Part shown: piece by piece, positions 1 through 8,868 of the stretch
Layout: each line of letters starts with the position of its first letter
Position numbering within the stretch: the first letter of the stretch is position 1
From: Tenacibaculum aiptasiae
Lineage (GTDB): Bacteria > Bacteroidota > Bacteroidia > Flavobacteriales > Flavobacteriaceae
Assembly (NCBI RefSeq): GCF_008806755.1
Contig: NZ_WAAU01000029.1
Span: 60,640 to 124,639, forward strand
Length of the DNA: 64,000 nt
Direction: 5' to 3'
Translations under genes and position numbers: made by a program
Notes under the pieces: generated by a model
Databases searched by the model: none
Told to the model about the DNA's origin: nothing
What the model saw: the letters and a program-made list of their open reading frames with translations, nothing else

Positions 1-395
1 CCTAACCCAATTAATAAAATTATTTCTGTTGTACCTCCAAGTATAGACCAATCAGGAGTTAATCGATATCCTAATTTTACTTGACAATAAAATCCTATTG
101 TAACATAGGTTAAGGGGATTAGTATAGCTAATGAGCTTCCTTTTAATGATGGTTTAAAAAATTGTAGAGATTTCCAATTACCGCCTTCTTTTTTATTAAT
201 TATGATGGCAACTATTGCCGGTAAAAAACCATAGACCAATGAAAATATTGTTCTAAAAATAAGATTAGAAAAATCAAGGATGTTTAAAAATAAGAATCCG
301 ATTCCCCAAGAAATTCCTAACAACCAAAGAGTATATTTTTTGGCTTTTTTAAGGTTCGTTTTTCGATACGTGTTAGTGTCAATTGTTGTGTTCAT
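1..395 (-). CDS. Partial membrane protein, possibly CPBP-type intramembrane protease
   Basis: The open frame starts at an ATG (complement 393-395) and runs off the left edge after 131 codons. The N-terminus is basic (several Lys/Arg) and is followed by three hydrophobic stretches around residues 22-42, 46-66 and 85-105. The layout and phrases such as SLVYGFLPAIVAIIINKK resemble the N-terminal half of CPBP (CAAX/bacteriocin-processing) membrane proteases. The family's catalytic EExxxR motif would lie beyond the edge, so the assignment is tentative. Confidence 0.5.
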   Translation of the reverse strand, partial: MNTTIDTNTYRKTNLKKAKKYTLWLLGISWGIGFLFLNILDFSNLIFRTIFSLVYGFLPAIVAIIINKKEGGNWKSLQFFKPSLKGSSLAILIPLTYVTIGFYCQVKLGYRLTPDWSILGGTTEIILLIGL

Positions 396-466
396 AATAA
401 TTGTTTACTCATTTAAATTTTGAGCAAAACAACTGATAAACAAGGCGCAAATCGACTCATTAGATG

Positions 467-1588
467 CTATGAGACTTTTTTTTCTAAACTTTTTTTGAAT
501 TGTAAAGGAGTTATTCCTTCTTGCTGTTTAAAAACTCTATTAAAAGTAGCTTTAGAGTTAAAACCAGAATCAAATGCAATAGCCAATAAGGTTAAGTTTT
601 TTGAAGTACCATTGCTAATACTTTTCTTGAAATGCTGAATTCGATAAGAATTTACATATTCGTAAAAAGTAGTATTCAGTTCGGTGTTTAAATAATTGGA
701 AAGTTTTTTGTCGGTAGTTTCCAATAATGAAGCAGTTTCTCTCAAAGAAAGATTTTGTTTCTTAAAAACTTGGTCTGTATCAAAAAGCTTTTCTAATTTT
801 TCTTTCAATTTAGGAGAATTAGAAATCTTGCTTTTTTCTTCTATGGGTGTCTTAAGAACTTTCTCTTCTTTATTAAATTCTCTTTGCAATAAAAAGACCT
901 GTGTTTGATTCAAACCATAATATCCAATATACCATATTAAGGCAGTTAAGAATAGGAGATTAAAAGTTAATACAAATTTTAAAGATGAATAAACTAGTAA
1001 CAATCCACCTGAGATTCCATCGATAAGAACAAAAATAATCAGTCCATATAACCAAATAGACAGCCATTTTAAATCGATGTTTTTTATGTAAGAATAGTTT
1101 TCTTTAACCTTTTTTCTATAGGTTTTTAAAAGCTTAAAGCTTAGGAATAAATAATATATAAAGTATCCATAACCCAAAAAAGGAATTATAAAGCTTAGTA
1201 GAATAATATTGTTTTGATAATTACTGCTGAGGTTTGGTAAAAAATACCTTGGAATACTAAATAATAAAAAGCCAATAAAAAAAGGAATTAAATCCTTAAC
1301 AGTCTTTTTGGGATCAATTTCAGAATTATATATAGACTTTATATAGTTAAATAGGAGAGGGCCTAATGCTAATGGAACTATAGTTCCAATTGGTGTTATA
1401 AAAAAAGAGAGGTTTGTATATTCTAAATAATATGACGAGTAGGTTAGAAATAAAATTAATAAGCAAAAAAATATTCCAATTAGAATTTTGTTAGAAAAAT
1501 GCTGGTGTATACGTTTTAAAATTAAAATAATTAATAAAACACATAAACTAAAACCAGAATAAAAAAGGAAATTAAATAGCTCTTTCAA
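467..1588 (-). CDS. AraC-family regulator with N-terminal membrane domain
   Basis: This is a 373-residue protein. The first ~230 residues hold about seven hydrophobic segments and a ~40-residue basic linker follows. The last ~100 residues form an AraC-type double helix-turn-helix (LSLRETASLLETTDKKLSNYL, then AIAFDSGFNSKATFNRVFK). Membrane-anchored AraC proteins of this build are common in Flavobacteriaceae. They are assumed to sense something at the membrane, but the ligand is unknown. The start codon is TTG: no ATG occurs in the first transmembrane segment, and a TAnnTTTG promoter box lies 20 bases upstream. It faces the partial membrane gene on the same strand, a possible target. Confidence 0.85.
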   Translation of the reverse strand: MKELFNFLFYSGFSLCVLLIILILKRIHQHFSNKILIGIFFCLLILFLTYSSYYLEYTNLSFFITPIGTIVPLALGPLLFNYIKSIYNSEIDPKKTVKDLIPFFIGFLLFSIPRYFLPNLSSNYQNNIILLSFIIPFLGYGYFIYYLFLSFKLLKTYRKKVKENYSYIKNIDLKWLSIWLYGLIIFVLIDGISGGLLLVYSSLKFVLTFNLLFLTALIWYIGYYGLNQTQVFLLQREFNKEEKVLKTPIEEKSKISNSPKLKEKLEKLFDTDQVFKKQNLSLRETASLLETTDKKLSNYLNTELNTTFYEYVNSYRIQHFKKSISNGTSKNLTLLAIAFDSGFNSKATFNRVFKQQEGITPLQFKKSLEKKVS

Positions 1589-1607
1589 AAGTCAAGAATT
1601 TTATTTG

Positions 1608-1615
1608 CAAAGATA
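1608..1615 (-). promoter_or_regulatory. -7 promoter box TATCTTTG for the AraC gene
   Basis: On the minus strand this reads TATCTTTG, an exact match to the Bacteroidota -7 consensus TAnnTTTG. It is 20 bases upstream of the TTG start. No convincing -33 element is seen. Confidence 0.55.
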
Positions 1616-1625
1616 AAGCCTGTCT

Positions 1626-2228
1626 TTATTTAATAACAGAAAAGCCTATATGAATATTACCAGTTTCTTTATCTACAAACAATTCTCTTTGTTTTACTGT
1701 ACCATGACAAGTTGTTTTTGAGCAAAATAAAGAGCCACCAGCAAGTCTAACTAAATCACCTCTTTTAGTTTCGGTTATATCCCATACATTTCCTAAAATA
1801 TTAACTTCGTTTACAGGAGATATTGGGAGTTCATTTTCAGAAACAACCACTCTTTTATCTGTTTTAATTAGTTCCCAATATTCATCATAATTAGGTAATC
1901 GAGTACCAGACCATTTACAGTAGGCTATGGCATCGTTATAACTTACTTGAGTTACAGGCAAGTCTTTAGAATTTATGTTGTTTATACCATCAGGTTTTTT
2001 CCAGTAGGCACCATCAACTTTTTTAAAGTCATAAACATTTACTTGTACTATAGACCACCCGTATTTTTCAGCATCAGTTTTATAACCAGTTTGTTCTACA
2101 AATGTTTCAAATTGAGCATAACTTATAGGGGATAAATCTTGATGATTTTTCTTACAAGAAAAAACTATGGATAAAGCTATAAAAGCTATGAGTTTGTGAA
2201 GGTTTTTAAATTGTTTTATAAAGTACAT
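1626..2228 (-). CDS. Small FGE/SUMF1-domain lipoprotein
   Basis: This 200-residue protein starts with a lipoprotein signal (lipobox VFSC, Cys25). The remainder matches the formylglycine-generating-enzyme (SUMF1) fold: LPVTQVSYNDAIAYCKWSG, LPNYDEYWEL, LGNVWDIT and LAGGSLFCSKTTCHG. The Cys169-x4-Cys174 pair sits where aerobic FGE has its two active-site cysteines. True FGEs are about 300 residues, so this is a shortened version, and no sulfatase gene is in the window. It may be a chaperone-like or regulatory SUMF1 protein rather than an enzyme. It could be cotranscribed with the AraC gene 37 bases downstream, although that gene has its own promoter box. Confidence 0.75.
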   Translation of the reverse strand: MYFIKQFKNLHKLIAFIALSIVFSCKKNHQDLSPISYAQFETFVEQTGYKTDAEKYGWSIVQVNVYDFKKVDGAYWKKPDGINNINSKDLPVTQVSYNDAIAYCKWSGTRLPNYDEYWELIKTDKRVVVSENELPISPVNEVNILGNVWDITETKRGDLVRLAGGSLFCSKTTCHGTVKQRELFVDKETGNIHIGFSVIK

Positions 2229-2259
2229 TTTTTGAATTAAGAGTCTTACAAAATAAATA

Positions 2260-2299
2260 TAAATAAAAAAGACCGCTAAAAACTAATTTAACGATCTTT
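2260..2299 (-). terminator. Rho-independent terminator of the first beta-oxidation operon
   Basis: Read on the minus strand, AAAGATCGTTAAA and its complement (with three G:U pairs) form a 13-bp stem with a short loop, followed by six Ts. It lies about 100 bases past the acyl-CoA dehydrogenase stop. Confidence 0.75.
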
Positions 2300-2402
2300 A
2301 AACAAACAACTAAATTCTAAAACCTATAAAGTTATAGAAGCTTTTTAATAATAGTTTACCATTTAATAATTACACAATGTTGTAAACTATATTCATATTT
2401 TT

Positions 2403-4211
2403 TTAGAAGCAGTATTTGTTTTCTGCTTTTAATTTTTCTGCAATTGTATTACGCAACTCAACAACGTTAGGGTAGTTCGCATACTTTGTAAAACGTTTTA
2501 ATCCCATTAACATCATACGTTGCTCATCACCTTCAGCAAAAGAGATAATTCCTTCTCTTCCGTTTTTAGTAATAATTTCTACAGCATTGTATAAGTATAA
2601 TTTCGCCATTGCAATCTGTTCTTTTTGAGCTTCTTCACCAAAACGTTTTGCGTTTTTCTCAGTTCTCAAAATTCCAGACTCTGCCATGTAAATTTCAATT
2701 AAGATATTAGAAGCAGCAGTTAATAATTGTTGGTGTTGTTCTAACTCAGTTCCAAATTTTTGGATAGCAGCACCAGCAACCATTAAAAATACCTTCTTTA
2801 ATTTTGCTATAATTTCTTTCTCTTCTGCAAACAACTCAGAATAATCTGGTGTGTCAAAAGAAGGAATACCCATTAACTCTTCACCAACAGCCATAGCAGG
2901 ATTTAATAAATCTACATGACCTTTCATGGCTTTCTTAACTAACATTCCTACAGATAATAATCTGTTAATTTCGTTAGTTCCTTCATAAATACGAGCAATA
3001 CGAGCATCTCTCCAAGCAGATTCCATTGGAGTTTCTTCAGAGAATCCCATACCTCCGTAAACTTGGATTCCTTCATCAGAACAGTTTTGAACATCTTCAG
3101 AAACAGCTACTTTTAAAATTGAACATTCAATAGCGTATTCCTCAACACCTTTTAATTCTGCTTCTTGATGTGTGTTTCCTTCCGACTCACGGATAGCGAT
3201 TCTATCTTCAATGTTTTTAGCAGCTCTATACGATGCAGACTCTCCAACATAAGCATTGGTAGCCATTTCTGCTAATTTCATTTTAATAGCTCCAAATTCA
3301 GAGATAGGAGTTTTAAATTGTTTACGTTCGTTAGCGTAGTTTACAGCGTGATCGATAATTCTTCTTTGAGAATCTAAACAAGCAGCTGCTAATTTAATAC
3401 GTCCAACGTTTAATGCATTCATAGCGATTTTGAATCCACCACCACGAACTGATAACATATTTTCTACTGGTACTAATGTATCGTTAAAGAATACCTGACG
3501 AGTAGAAGAAGCACGGATACCTAATTTATGCTCTTCCTCTCCTAAAGTAACTCCGTTAGGATTGTTTTTATCATATTCTAAGATAAAACCAGTAATGTTT
3601 TTATCATCTTCTATACGAGCAAAAACGATAAAGATTTCAGCAAAACCTGCATTAGAAATCCACATTTTTTGTCCGTTAATTTTATAATGTTTACCGTCTT
3701 CAGTTAATTCGGCAGTAGTTTTACCAGAATTAGCATCCGATCCAGCTCCTGGCTCAGTTAAACAGTAAGCTCCAAAACGCTCACCCATTGCTAAAGCAGG
3801 AACAAATTTTTGCTTTTGCTCTTCTGTACCATATAAAGTAATTGGCATTGTTCCAATACCCGTGTGTGCACCAAAAGCAGTACTAAAAGAACCTGTTCCA
3901 CTTGAAATATAATCACAAGTTAACATCGTAGAAACAAATCCCATTCCTAATCCACCGTAAGCTTCAGGAACAGAAACACCTAAGAAACCTAATTCACCAG
4001 CTTTACGCATAGTTTCTTCAGTTAAGGCATAATCTTTCTTTTCAAAACGTTCTTTATGAGGTATGATTTCACGGTCGTTAAATTCTTTAACCGCTTCTTT
4101 CATCATATTTTGCTCTTCAGAAAAATCTTCTGGAGTGAATACATCTTCACAGTTTGTTTCCTTTACAAGGAATTGACCACCACGTAAAATATCTTTCTTT
4201 AATTCTGACAT
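2403..4211 (-). CDS. Acyl-CoA dehydrogenase (long form), beta-oxidation
   Basis: A 602-residue flavoprotein that would oxidise acyl-CoA to trans-2-enoyl-CoA. The acyl-CoA dehydrogenase core covers about residues 25-420: GLGFLGVSVPEAYGGLG is the N-terminal domain, TEPGAGSDANS the FAD/substrate loop, and YEGTNEINRLLSVG the signature near the flavin. A ~170-residue C-terminal extension, typical of the long FadE-like Bacteroidota enzymes, follows. It is the last gene of the marR-fadB-thiolase-dehydrogenase operon and is followed by a strong terminator. The spacer to the thiolase is about 120 bases and contains an inverted repeat (see the repeat at 4235). Confidence 0.93.
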   Translation of the reverse strand: MSELKKDILRGGQFLVKETNCEDVFTPEDFSEEQNMMKEAVKEFNDREIIPHKERFEKKDYALTEETMRKAGELGFLGVSVPEAYGGLGMGFVSTMLTCDYISSGTGSFSTAFGAHTGIGTMPITLYGTEEQKQKFVPALAMGERFGAYCLTEPGAGSDANSGKTTAELTEDGKHYKINGQKMWISNAGFAEIFIVFARIEDDKNITGFILEYDKNNPNGVTLGEEEHKLGIRASSTRQVFFNDTLVPVENMLSVRGGGFKIAMNALNVGRIKLAAACLDSQRRIIDHAVNYANERKQFKTPISEFGAIKMKLAEMATNAYVGESASYRAAKNIEDRIAIRESEGNTHQEAELKGVEEYAIECSILKVAVSEDVQNCSDEGIQVYGGMGFSEETPMESAWRDARIARIYEGTNEINRLLSVGMLVKKAMKGHVDLLNPAMAVGEELMGIPSFDTPDYSELFAEEKEIIAKLKKVFLMVAGAAIQKFGTELEQHQQLLTAASNILIEIYMAESGILRTEKNAKRFGEEAQKEQIAMAKLYLYNAVEIITKNGREGIISFAEGDEQRMMLMGLKRFTKYANYPNVVELRNTIAEKLKAENKYCF

Positions 4212-4234
4212 AATATTTTTAGATTTTAGTAATC

Positions 4235-4319
4235 AGTAGTGAGTATTGAGTTACTAACTACTTTTTTGATTTTAAATTTATTTTTTTAGGAGTAGAGAAA
4301 AATCTCAATACTCATTACT
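4235..4319. repeat. ORF-less inverted repeat in an operon spacer
   Basis: AGTAGTGAGTATTGAG (4235-4250) and CTCAATACTCATTACT (4304-4319) are inverted copies matching at 15 of 16 positions around a 53-base AT-rich loop. The core AGTATTGAG is the same as in the repeats that bracket the four-helix-bundle gene in the next spacer (5540-5944). This looks like the empty or deleted counterpart of that element. Confidence 0.7.
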
Positions 4320-4331
4320 TATATCTTATTC

Positions 4332-5522
4332 CTAGTTTAAAAACTCGAAAATACCAGCAGCACCTTGTCCTGTACCTACACACATAGTTACCATACCGTA
4401 CTTTCCTTGCATGTTACGCTTGCGCATTTCATCAAACAATTGAACTGATAATTTAGCTCCAGTACAACCTAATGGGTGTCCTAAAGCGATTGCTCCACCA
4501 TTTACATTAATGATATCTGCATCTAGTCCTAATTCGCGAATTACAGCTAATGATTGAGAGGCAAATGCTTCGTTCAATTCTATTAAGCTAATGTCTTCTT
4601 GTTTTAATCCAGCTTGTTTTAACGCCTTTGGAATAGCAGCAACTGGTCCAATTCCCATGATTCTTGGTGGAACACCAGCAGCAGCATAACTTACCATACG
4701 TGCTATTGGTTTTAGGTTTAATTCCTTAACCATATCTTCGCTCATAACCATAACAAAAGCAGCTCCATCACTTGTTTGTGAAGAGTTACCCGCTGTAACA
4801 CTACCACCAGCAGCAAATACTGGTTTTAAGCGCTCTAATCCAGCAATGTTTGATCCTTTACGTGGACCTTCATCTTTTGTTACTGTAAATTTTCTTGTAG
4901 CTCTTTTACCATTAGCATCTACATAAGTTTCTTCAACTTCAATAGGAACTATTTGGTCTTGGAAACGATTTTCTTCTTGAGCTTTTAATGCTTTTAAGTG
5001 AGAGTTTAAAGCAAACTCATCTTGATCTTTACGAGAAATATTATATTTCTGAGCAACCTCTTCGGCTGTATTTCCCATTCCCCAGTAATAATCAGCATGA
5101 CCATCAGCTACGATATCGTAGTTTAATTCTGGTTTAAATCCTGTCATAGGTACAGAACTCATACTTTCAGCTCCTCCAGCAATAATACAATCTGCCATTC
5201 CAGATTGAATCTTTGCTACTGCCATACCTATAGTTTCTAATCCAGAAGAACAGAAACGGTTTACAGTTACTCCAGGAACATCTTCAGTTTTTAATCCCAT
5301 TAAAGAAATTAAACGAGCCATGTTTAATCCTTGAGAACCTTCTGGCATTGCGTTACCAACGATAACATCGTCAATTCGTTTTTTATCGAACTCAGGTAAC
5401 TGCTTCATCATATAATCGATTGTTTCAGCAGCTAACTCATCAGCTCTTTTAAATCTGAACGCACCTTTTTTAGATTTACCTACGGCGGTTCTATATCCTT
5501 TTACTATATATGCTGTTTTCAT
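4332..5522 (-). CDS. fadA: Acetyl-CoA C-acyltransferase (thiolase)
   Basis: A 396-residue thiolase catalysing the last step of beta-oxidation, cleavage of 3-ketoacyl-CoA with CoA. The nucleophile is Cys91 in [12 protein letters not shown]. The general acid/base residues are in [28 protein letters not shown] and [11 protein letters not shown] near the C-terminus. Length is normal for the family. It lies between the FadB-like gene and the acyl-CoA dehydrogenase in one operon, although a four-helix-bundle gene separates it from fadB. A second thiolase lies at 54106. Confidence 0.93.
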   Translation of the reverse strand: MKTAYIVKGYRTAVGKSKKGAFRFKRADELAAETIDYMMKQLPEFDKKRIDDVIVGNAMPEGSQGLNMARLISLMGLKTEDVPGVTVNRFCSSGLETIGMAVAKIQSGMADCIIAGGAESMSSVPMTGFKPELNYDIVADGHADYYWGMGNTAEEVAQKYNISRKDQDEFALNSHLKALKAQEENRFQDQIVPIEVEETYVDANGKRATRKFTVTKDEGPRKGSNIAGLERLKPVFAAGGSVTAGNSSQTSDGAAFVMVMSEDMVKELNLKPIARMVSYAAAGVPPRIMGIGPVAAIPKALKQAGLKQEDISLIELNEAFASQSLAVIRELGLDADIINVNGGAIALGHPLGCTGAKLSVQLFDEMRKRNMQGKYGMVTMCVGTGQGAAGIFEFLN

Positions 5523-5539
5523 TTTTATTTTTAGTATTG

Positions 5540-5944
5540 AGTATTGAGATTCTAGTATTGCGATTTATAATTTTTGTTGAAAAACATAATTCATTTTTTG
5601 TATTTCAATACATTGCTCAATAATAGGTTGTACTTTGTCTTTATTAATCAGATCTAATTCAATAACTAATATTAATTGCGTTTGTAATTCATATGCTGAA
5701 CCATTCGCAATACTCAAAAAGTGTTTGAATTCTTTTTGAGAATTTCTACCAGCTCCTTCGGCTATATTTGAAGGAATTGAAATAGCACTTCTCTTTATTT
5801 GAGATGTTAGACCGAATTTTTCATCGGAAGGTAATTCTGAAATAAGTAGATATATTGCTTTGGTCAATTGAATTGACTTTTGCCATATTTTTAAATTTTC
5901 TACTTTGTGCATTTCTAATTACTTAATACTAATATCTCAATACT
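5540..5944. mobile_element. IVS-like element: inverted repeats bracketing a four-helix-bundle gene
   Basis: AGTATTGAGATTCTAGTATT (5540-5559) and the complement of 5925-5944 (AGTATTGAGATATTAGTATT) match at 18 of 20 positions. They lie just outside a 115-codon S23/IVP-type gene, and an extra direct AGTATTGAG copy sits at 5533-5541. In the operon transcript the two ends would pair into a stem with the gene in the loop, the same layout as intervening sequences (IVS) in some bacterial 23S rRNA genes. Here it sits in an mRNA spacer between two beta-oxidation genes. That it moves, or is cut out of the RNA, is inference. Confidence 0.6.
5565..5912 (-). CDS. Four-helix-bundle protein (S23/IVP family)
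   Basis: A 115-residue helical protein with the family core LTSQIKRSAISIPSNIAEG, GRNSQKEFKHFLSIANGS and YELQTQL. The family was first known from ORFs inside 23S rRNA intervening sequences and is related in fold to Avd of diversity-generating retroelements. Its function is unknown. It starts at an ATG just inside the right inverted repeat and ends 5 bases before the left one. It shares its core with the second copy at 13489 (SQIxRSAxSxPSNIAEG). It has no metabolic link to the beta-oxidation genes around it. Confidence 0.88.
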   Translation of the reverse strand: MHKVENLKIWQKSIQLTKAIYLLISELPSDEKFGLTSQIKRSAISIPSNIAEGAGRNSQKEFKHFLSIANGSAYELQTQLILVIELDLINKDKVQPIIEQCIEIQKMNYVFQQKL

Positions 5945-5955
5945 AATCGTAACTT

Positions 5956-8364
5956 TTAGTTACGAAGTGGTTTACCAGTTTTTAACATGTGTTGAATACG
6001 CTCTAACGTTTTACGTTCTGTCGCTAAGCTTAAGAATGCTTCACGTTCAAGGTTTAATAAATACTGTTCAGAAACTTTTGTTGGTTCTGATAAATCTCCA
6101 CCAGCCATTACATAGGCTAATTTGTTTGCAATCTTTTGATCGTGTTCTGATATAAATCTACTTGCTTGCATAGAATCTGTAGCTACTAAGAATGCACCTA
6201 ATGCTTGCTTTCCAAGTACTAATACATCATCTTTACGAGCAGCAGGTTGTGTATATCCAGCTTCAGCTAGTAACAATGCATGTTTCTTAGCTTCTGCAAT
6301 TTGACGATCTCTATTCACTACAACTACATCTTTACCTTTTTCTAATAAACCTAAATCGAAAGCTTCATATGCTGAAGTTCCTACTTTAGCCATACCAATA
6401 GTTAAGAAATACTCTTGTAATACATTTAATTGTACATCTCCTTTACGGAAAGTGTCAGAGGCACGTAATGCCATTTCTTTAGAACCACCTCCACCAGGGA
6501 TAACTCCAACTCCAAACTCTACTAATCCCATATAAGTTTCAGCAGCAGCAACAACTTTATCAGCGTGTAATGATAATTCACATCCACCACCTAAAGCCAT
6601 ACCATGAGGAGCAGCAATTGTAGGAATTGCAGAATAACGCATACGCATCATAGTATCTTGGAAATACTTGATAGCCATATTTAATTCGTCATACTCTTGC
6701 TCTACAGCCATCATAAAAATCATTCCAATATTAGCACCAACAGAGAAGTTTGCTCCTTGGTTACCAATTACTAATCCTTGGAAGTCTTTTTCAGCTAAAT
6801 CAACTGCTTTGTTTAATCCAGCTAAAACATCTCCACCAATAGTGTTCATTTTAGATTGGAATTCACAGTTTAGGATACCATCTCCTAAATCCTCAATAAC
6901 AACTCCTGAGTTTTTAAATACCTCATTTGTTTTACGAATATTATCTAAGATGATGAATGAATCCTGACCTGGTTTTTTAGTTTGAGCTTTTGCAGTTACA
7001 TCATAGTAATAAGTAGCTCCTTCTTTAACTGTATAGAAAGATTTAGATCCTTTTGCTAGCATTTCAGTAACCCAAGCAGCTGGCTCTTTTCCTTCAGCTT
7101 TCATTAATTCGATACCTTTTTCTACACCTACAGCATCCCAAATTTCGAAAGGTCCATTTTCCCATCCGAAACCAGCTTTCATGGCATCGTCAATTTTATA
7201 TAAATCGTCAGAGATTTCTGGAATTCTATTTTGAACGTATGCAAACATTGCTGCAAAGTTCTTACGGTAGAATTCACCCGCTTTATCTTTTCCACCAACT
7301 AATACTTTAAAACGATCAATTGGCTTATCTATAGTTTTTGTTAATTCTAACGTAGCAAACTTCGCACGTTTTTTAGCACGATATTCCATCGTATCTAAAT
7401 CTAACGATAAGATTTCTTTCTTTCCTTCTGCGTTAACAGTTTTTTTGTAGAAACCTTGCTTAGTTTTACTTCCCAACCATTTATTTTCCATCATTGTATT
7501 GATGAAATCTGGTAACTTGAATAATTCGTGAGCTTCGTCGTTAGGACAGTTGTCGTAAATACCATTAGCAACGTGTACTAAAGTATCTAAACCAACAACA
7601 TCAACAGTACGGAAAGTAGCAGATTTAGGACGTCCAATAACTGGTCCTGTTAATTTATCTACTTCTTCAATAGTTAATCCTAATTCTTTTACTTGGTGGA
7701 ATAACGATTGGATTCCGAAAATACCAATTCTATTACCAATAAAAGCAGGAGTATCTTTAGCTAATACTGAAGTTTTTCCTAAGAATTTAGAACCGTAATC
7801 CATTAAGAAGTCAGTAACTTCTTGCTTACAGTTAGGTCCAGGGACAACTTCAAATAATTTTAAATAACGAGGAGGGTTAAAAAAGTGAGTTACAGCAAAG
7901 TGCTTTTGGAAATCTTCACTTCTTCCTTCATTCATAAATTTGATAGGAATCCCCGAAGTATTTGATGAAATAATAGTACCAGGTTTACGGTACTTTTCTA
8001 ATTTTTCAAAAACGATTTTTTTAATATCTAATCGCTCTACAACAACTTCCATAATCCAATCTACATCAGCAACCTTAGCAATATCATCTTCTAAGTTACC
8101 AGTAGTAATTCTACTCGCAAACTCTTTTTTGTAAATAGGAGATGGCTTCGATTTTAACGAAGCAGCTAAAGCATCATTAACCAAACGATTACGAACAGCT
8201 TTGTCTTCTAACGTTAATCCTTTTGCTTTTTCTTTGTCGTTAAGTTCTCTAGGAACAATGTCTAATAATAAGACTTCAACGCCAATGTTGGCAAAATGAC
8301 ATGCAATACCACTTCCCATAATACCAGAACCGATAATTGCTACTTTTTTAATTCTTCTTGTCAT
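5956..8364 (-). CDS. 3-hydroxyacyl-CoA dehydrogenase / enoyl-CoA hydratase fusion
   Basis: An 802-residue bifunctional beta-oxidation enzyme. The N-terminal half is the NAD-binding hydroxyacyl-CoA dehydrogenase (AIIGSGIMGSGIACHFAN at residues 9-26; FAVTHFFNPP; DTPAFIGNRIG). The C-terminal part is a crotonase-fold hydratase (GANFSVGANIG, GMALGGGCELSLHADK, GLVEFGVGVIPGGGGSKE). This domain order is the reverse of E. coli FadB and of the second fusion enzyme at 51955. It is the second gene of the operon, 17 bases after the MarR stop, and is probably repressed by MarR. A four-helix-bundle element follows it before the thiolase. Confidence 0.93.
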   Translation of the reverse strand: MTRRIKKVAIIGSGIMGSGIACHFANIGVEVLLLDIVPRELNDKEKAKGLTLEDKAVRNRLVNDALAASLKSKPSPIYKKEFASRITTGNLEDDIAKVADVDWIMEVVVERLDIKKIVFEKLEKYRKPGTIISSNTSGIPIKFMNEGRSEDFQKHFAVTHFFNPPRYLKLFEVVPGPNCKQEVTDFLMDYGSKFLGKTSVLAKDTPAFIGNRIGIFGIQSLFHQVKELGLTIEEVDKLTGPVIGRPKSATFRTVDVVGLDTLVHVANGIYDNCPNDEAHELFKLPDFINTMMENKWLGSKTKQGFYKKTVNAEGKKEILSLDLDTMEYRAKKRAKFATLELTKTIDKPIDRFKVLVGGKDKAGEFYRKNFAAMFAYVQNRIPEISDDLYKIDDAMKAGFGWENGPFEIWDAVGVEKGIELMKAEGKEPAAWVTEMLAKGSKSFYTVKEGATYYYDVTAKAQTKKPGQDSFIILDNIRKTNEVFKNSGVVIEDLGDGILNCEFQSKMNTIGGDVLAGLNKAVDLAEKDFQGLVIGNQGANFSVGANIGMIFMMAVEQEYDELNMAIKYFQDTMMRMRYSAIPTIAAPHGMALGGGCELSLHADKVVAAAETYMGLVEFGVGVIPGGGGSKEMALRASDTFRKGDVQLNVLQEYFLTIGMAKVGTSAYEAFDLGLLEKGKDVVVVNRDRQIAEAKKHALLLAEAGYTQPAARKDDVLVLGKQALGAFLVATDSMQASRFISEHDQKIANKLAYVMAGGDLSEPTKVSEQYLLNLEREAFLSLATERKTLERIQHMLKTGKPLRN

Positions 8365-8381
8365 TTGTTTGTTGGTTTGTT

Positions 8382-8843
8382 TTATACAGCTTTTTTGTCA
8401 ATATCATCATCGTATATTAACTTGTCTGTAATAAGTTTGTTTATTGTAGTTGTTACTTTAAAGAAGTTTTCCAATTCTTCTTCAGTAATATGTTCTCTTA
8501 CTTTATTGTTAAATTGATATACATGGCCTTTAGAAACTTCTCGCATTTCTTTACCATAATCGGTTAACTTAATAATAACACTTCTACCATCATTAGGATT
8601 TTTCTCTCTGCATATAACCCCTTTATCTTCCATTGTTTTTAATAAACGAGAAAGACTAGTAGGTTCCATTCCCATTAAAGGACCTAAGGCTGTAGAAGGC
8701 GTACCGTTTTCATAATCTATGTTCAATAAAACAAAAGCAGTTGCCATTGTACTATCGTGCTTTGCAGCTTGTTCGTTATACAATTTTGCAACAGCTTGCC
8801 AAGTAGCTCTTAATTGGTGATCTATTGATTTACTTTTATCCAT
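8382..8843 (-). CDS. MarR-family repressor of the beta-oxidation operon
   Basis: A 153-residue winged-helix regulator. The recognition region is STALGPLMGMEPTSLSRLLK and the wing is NPNDGRSVIIKLTDYGKE. It heads the operon with the FadB-like gene 17 bases downstream. Two identical 12-bp palindromes lie 26 and 55 bases upstream, so autorepression of the whole operon is likely, with an acyl-CoA the obvious but unproven inducer. The start is set at the ATG at 8843: an earlier in-frame TTG lies inside the -7 promoter box and would precede transcription. Confidence 0.88.
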   Translation of the reverse strand: MDKSKSIDHQLRATWQAVAKLYNEQAAKHDSTMATAFVLLNIDYENGTPSTALGPLMGMEPTSLSRLLKTMEDKGVICREKNPNDGRSVIIKLTDYGKEMREVSKGHVYQFNNKVREHITEEELENFFKVTTTINKLITDKLIYDDDIDKKAV

Positions 8844-8849
8844 CGTTGT

Positions 8850-8857
8850 CAAAGATA
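8850..8857 (-). promoter_or_regulatory. -7 promoter box TATCTTTG for marR-fad operon
   Basis: An exact TAnnTTTG match on the minus strand, only 7 bases before the marR ATG, implying a very short or absent leader. The nearer operator palindrome lies 12 bases upstream of it, in the promoter spacer, which fits repression by blocking polymerase. Confidence 0.65.
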
Positions 8858-8868
8858 TAAAAATTTAT

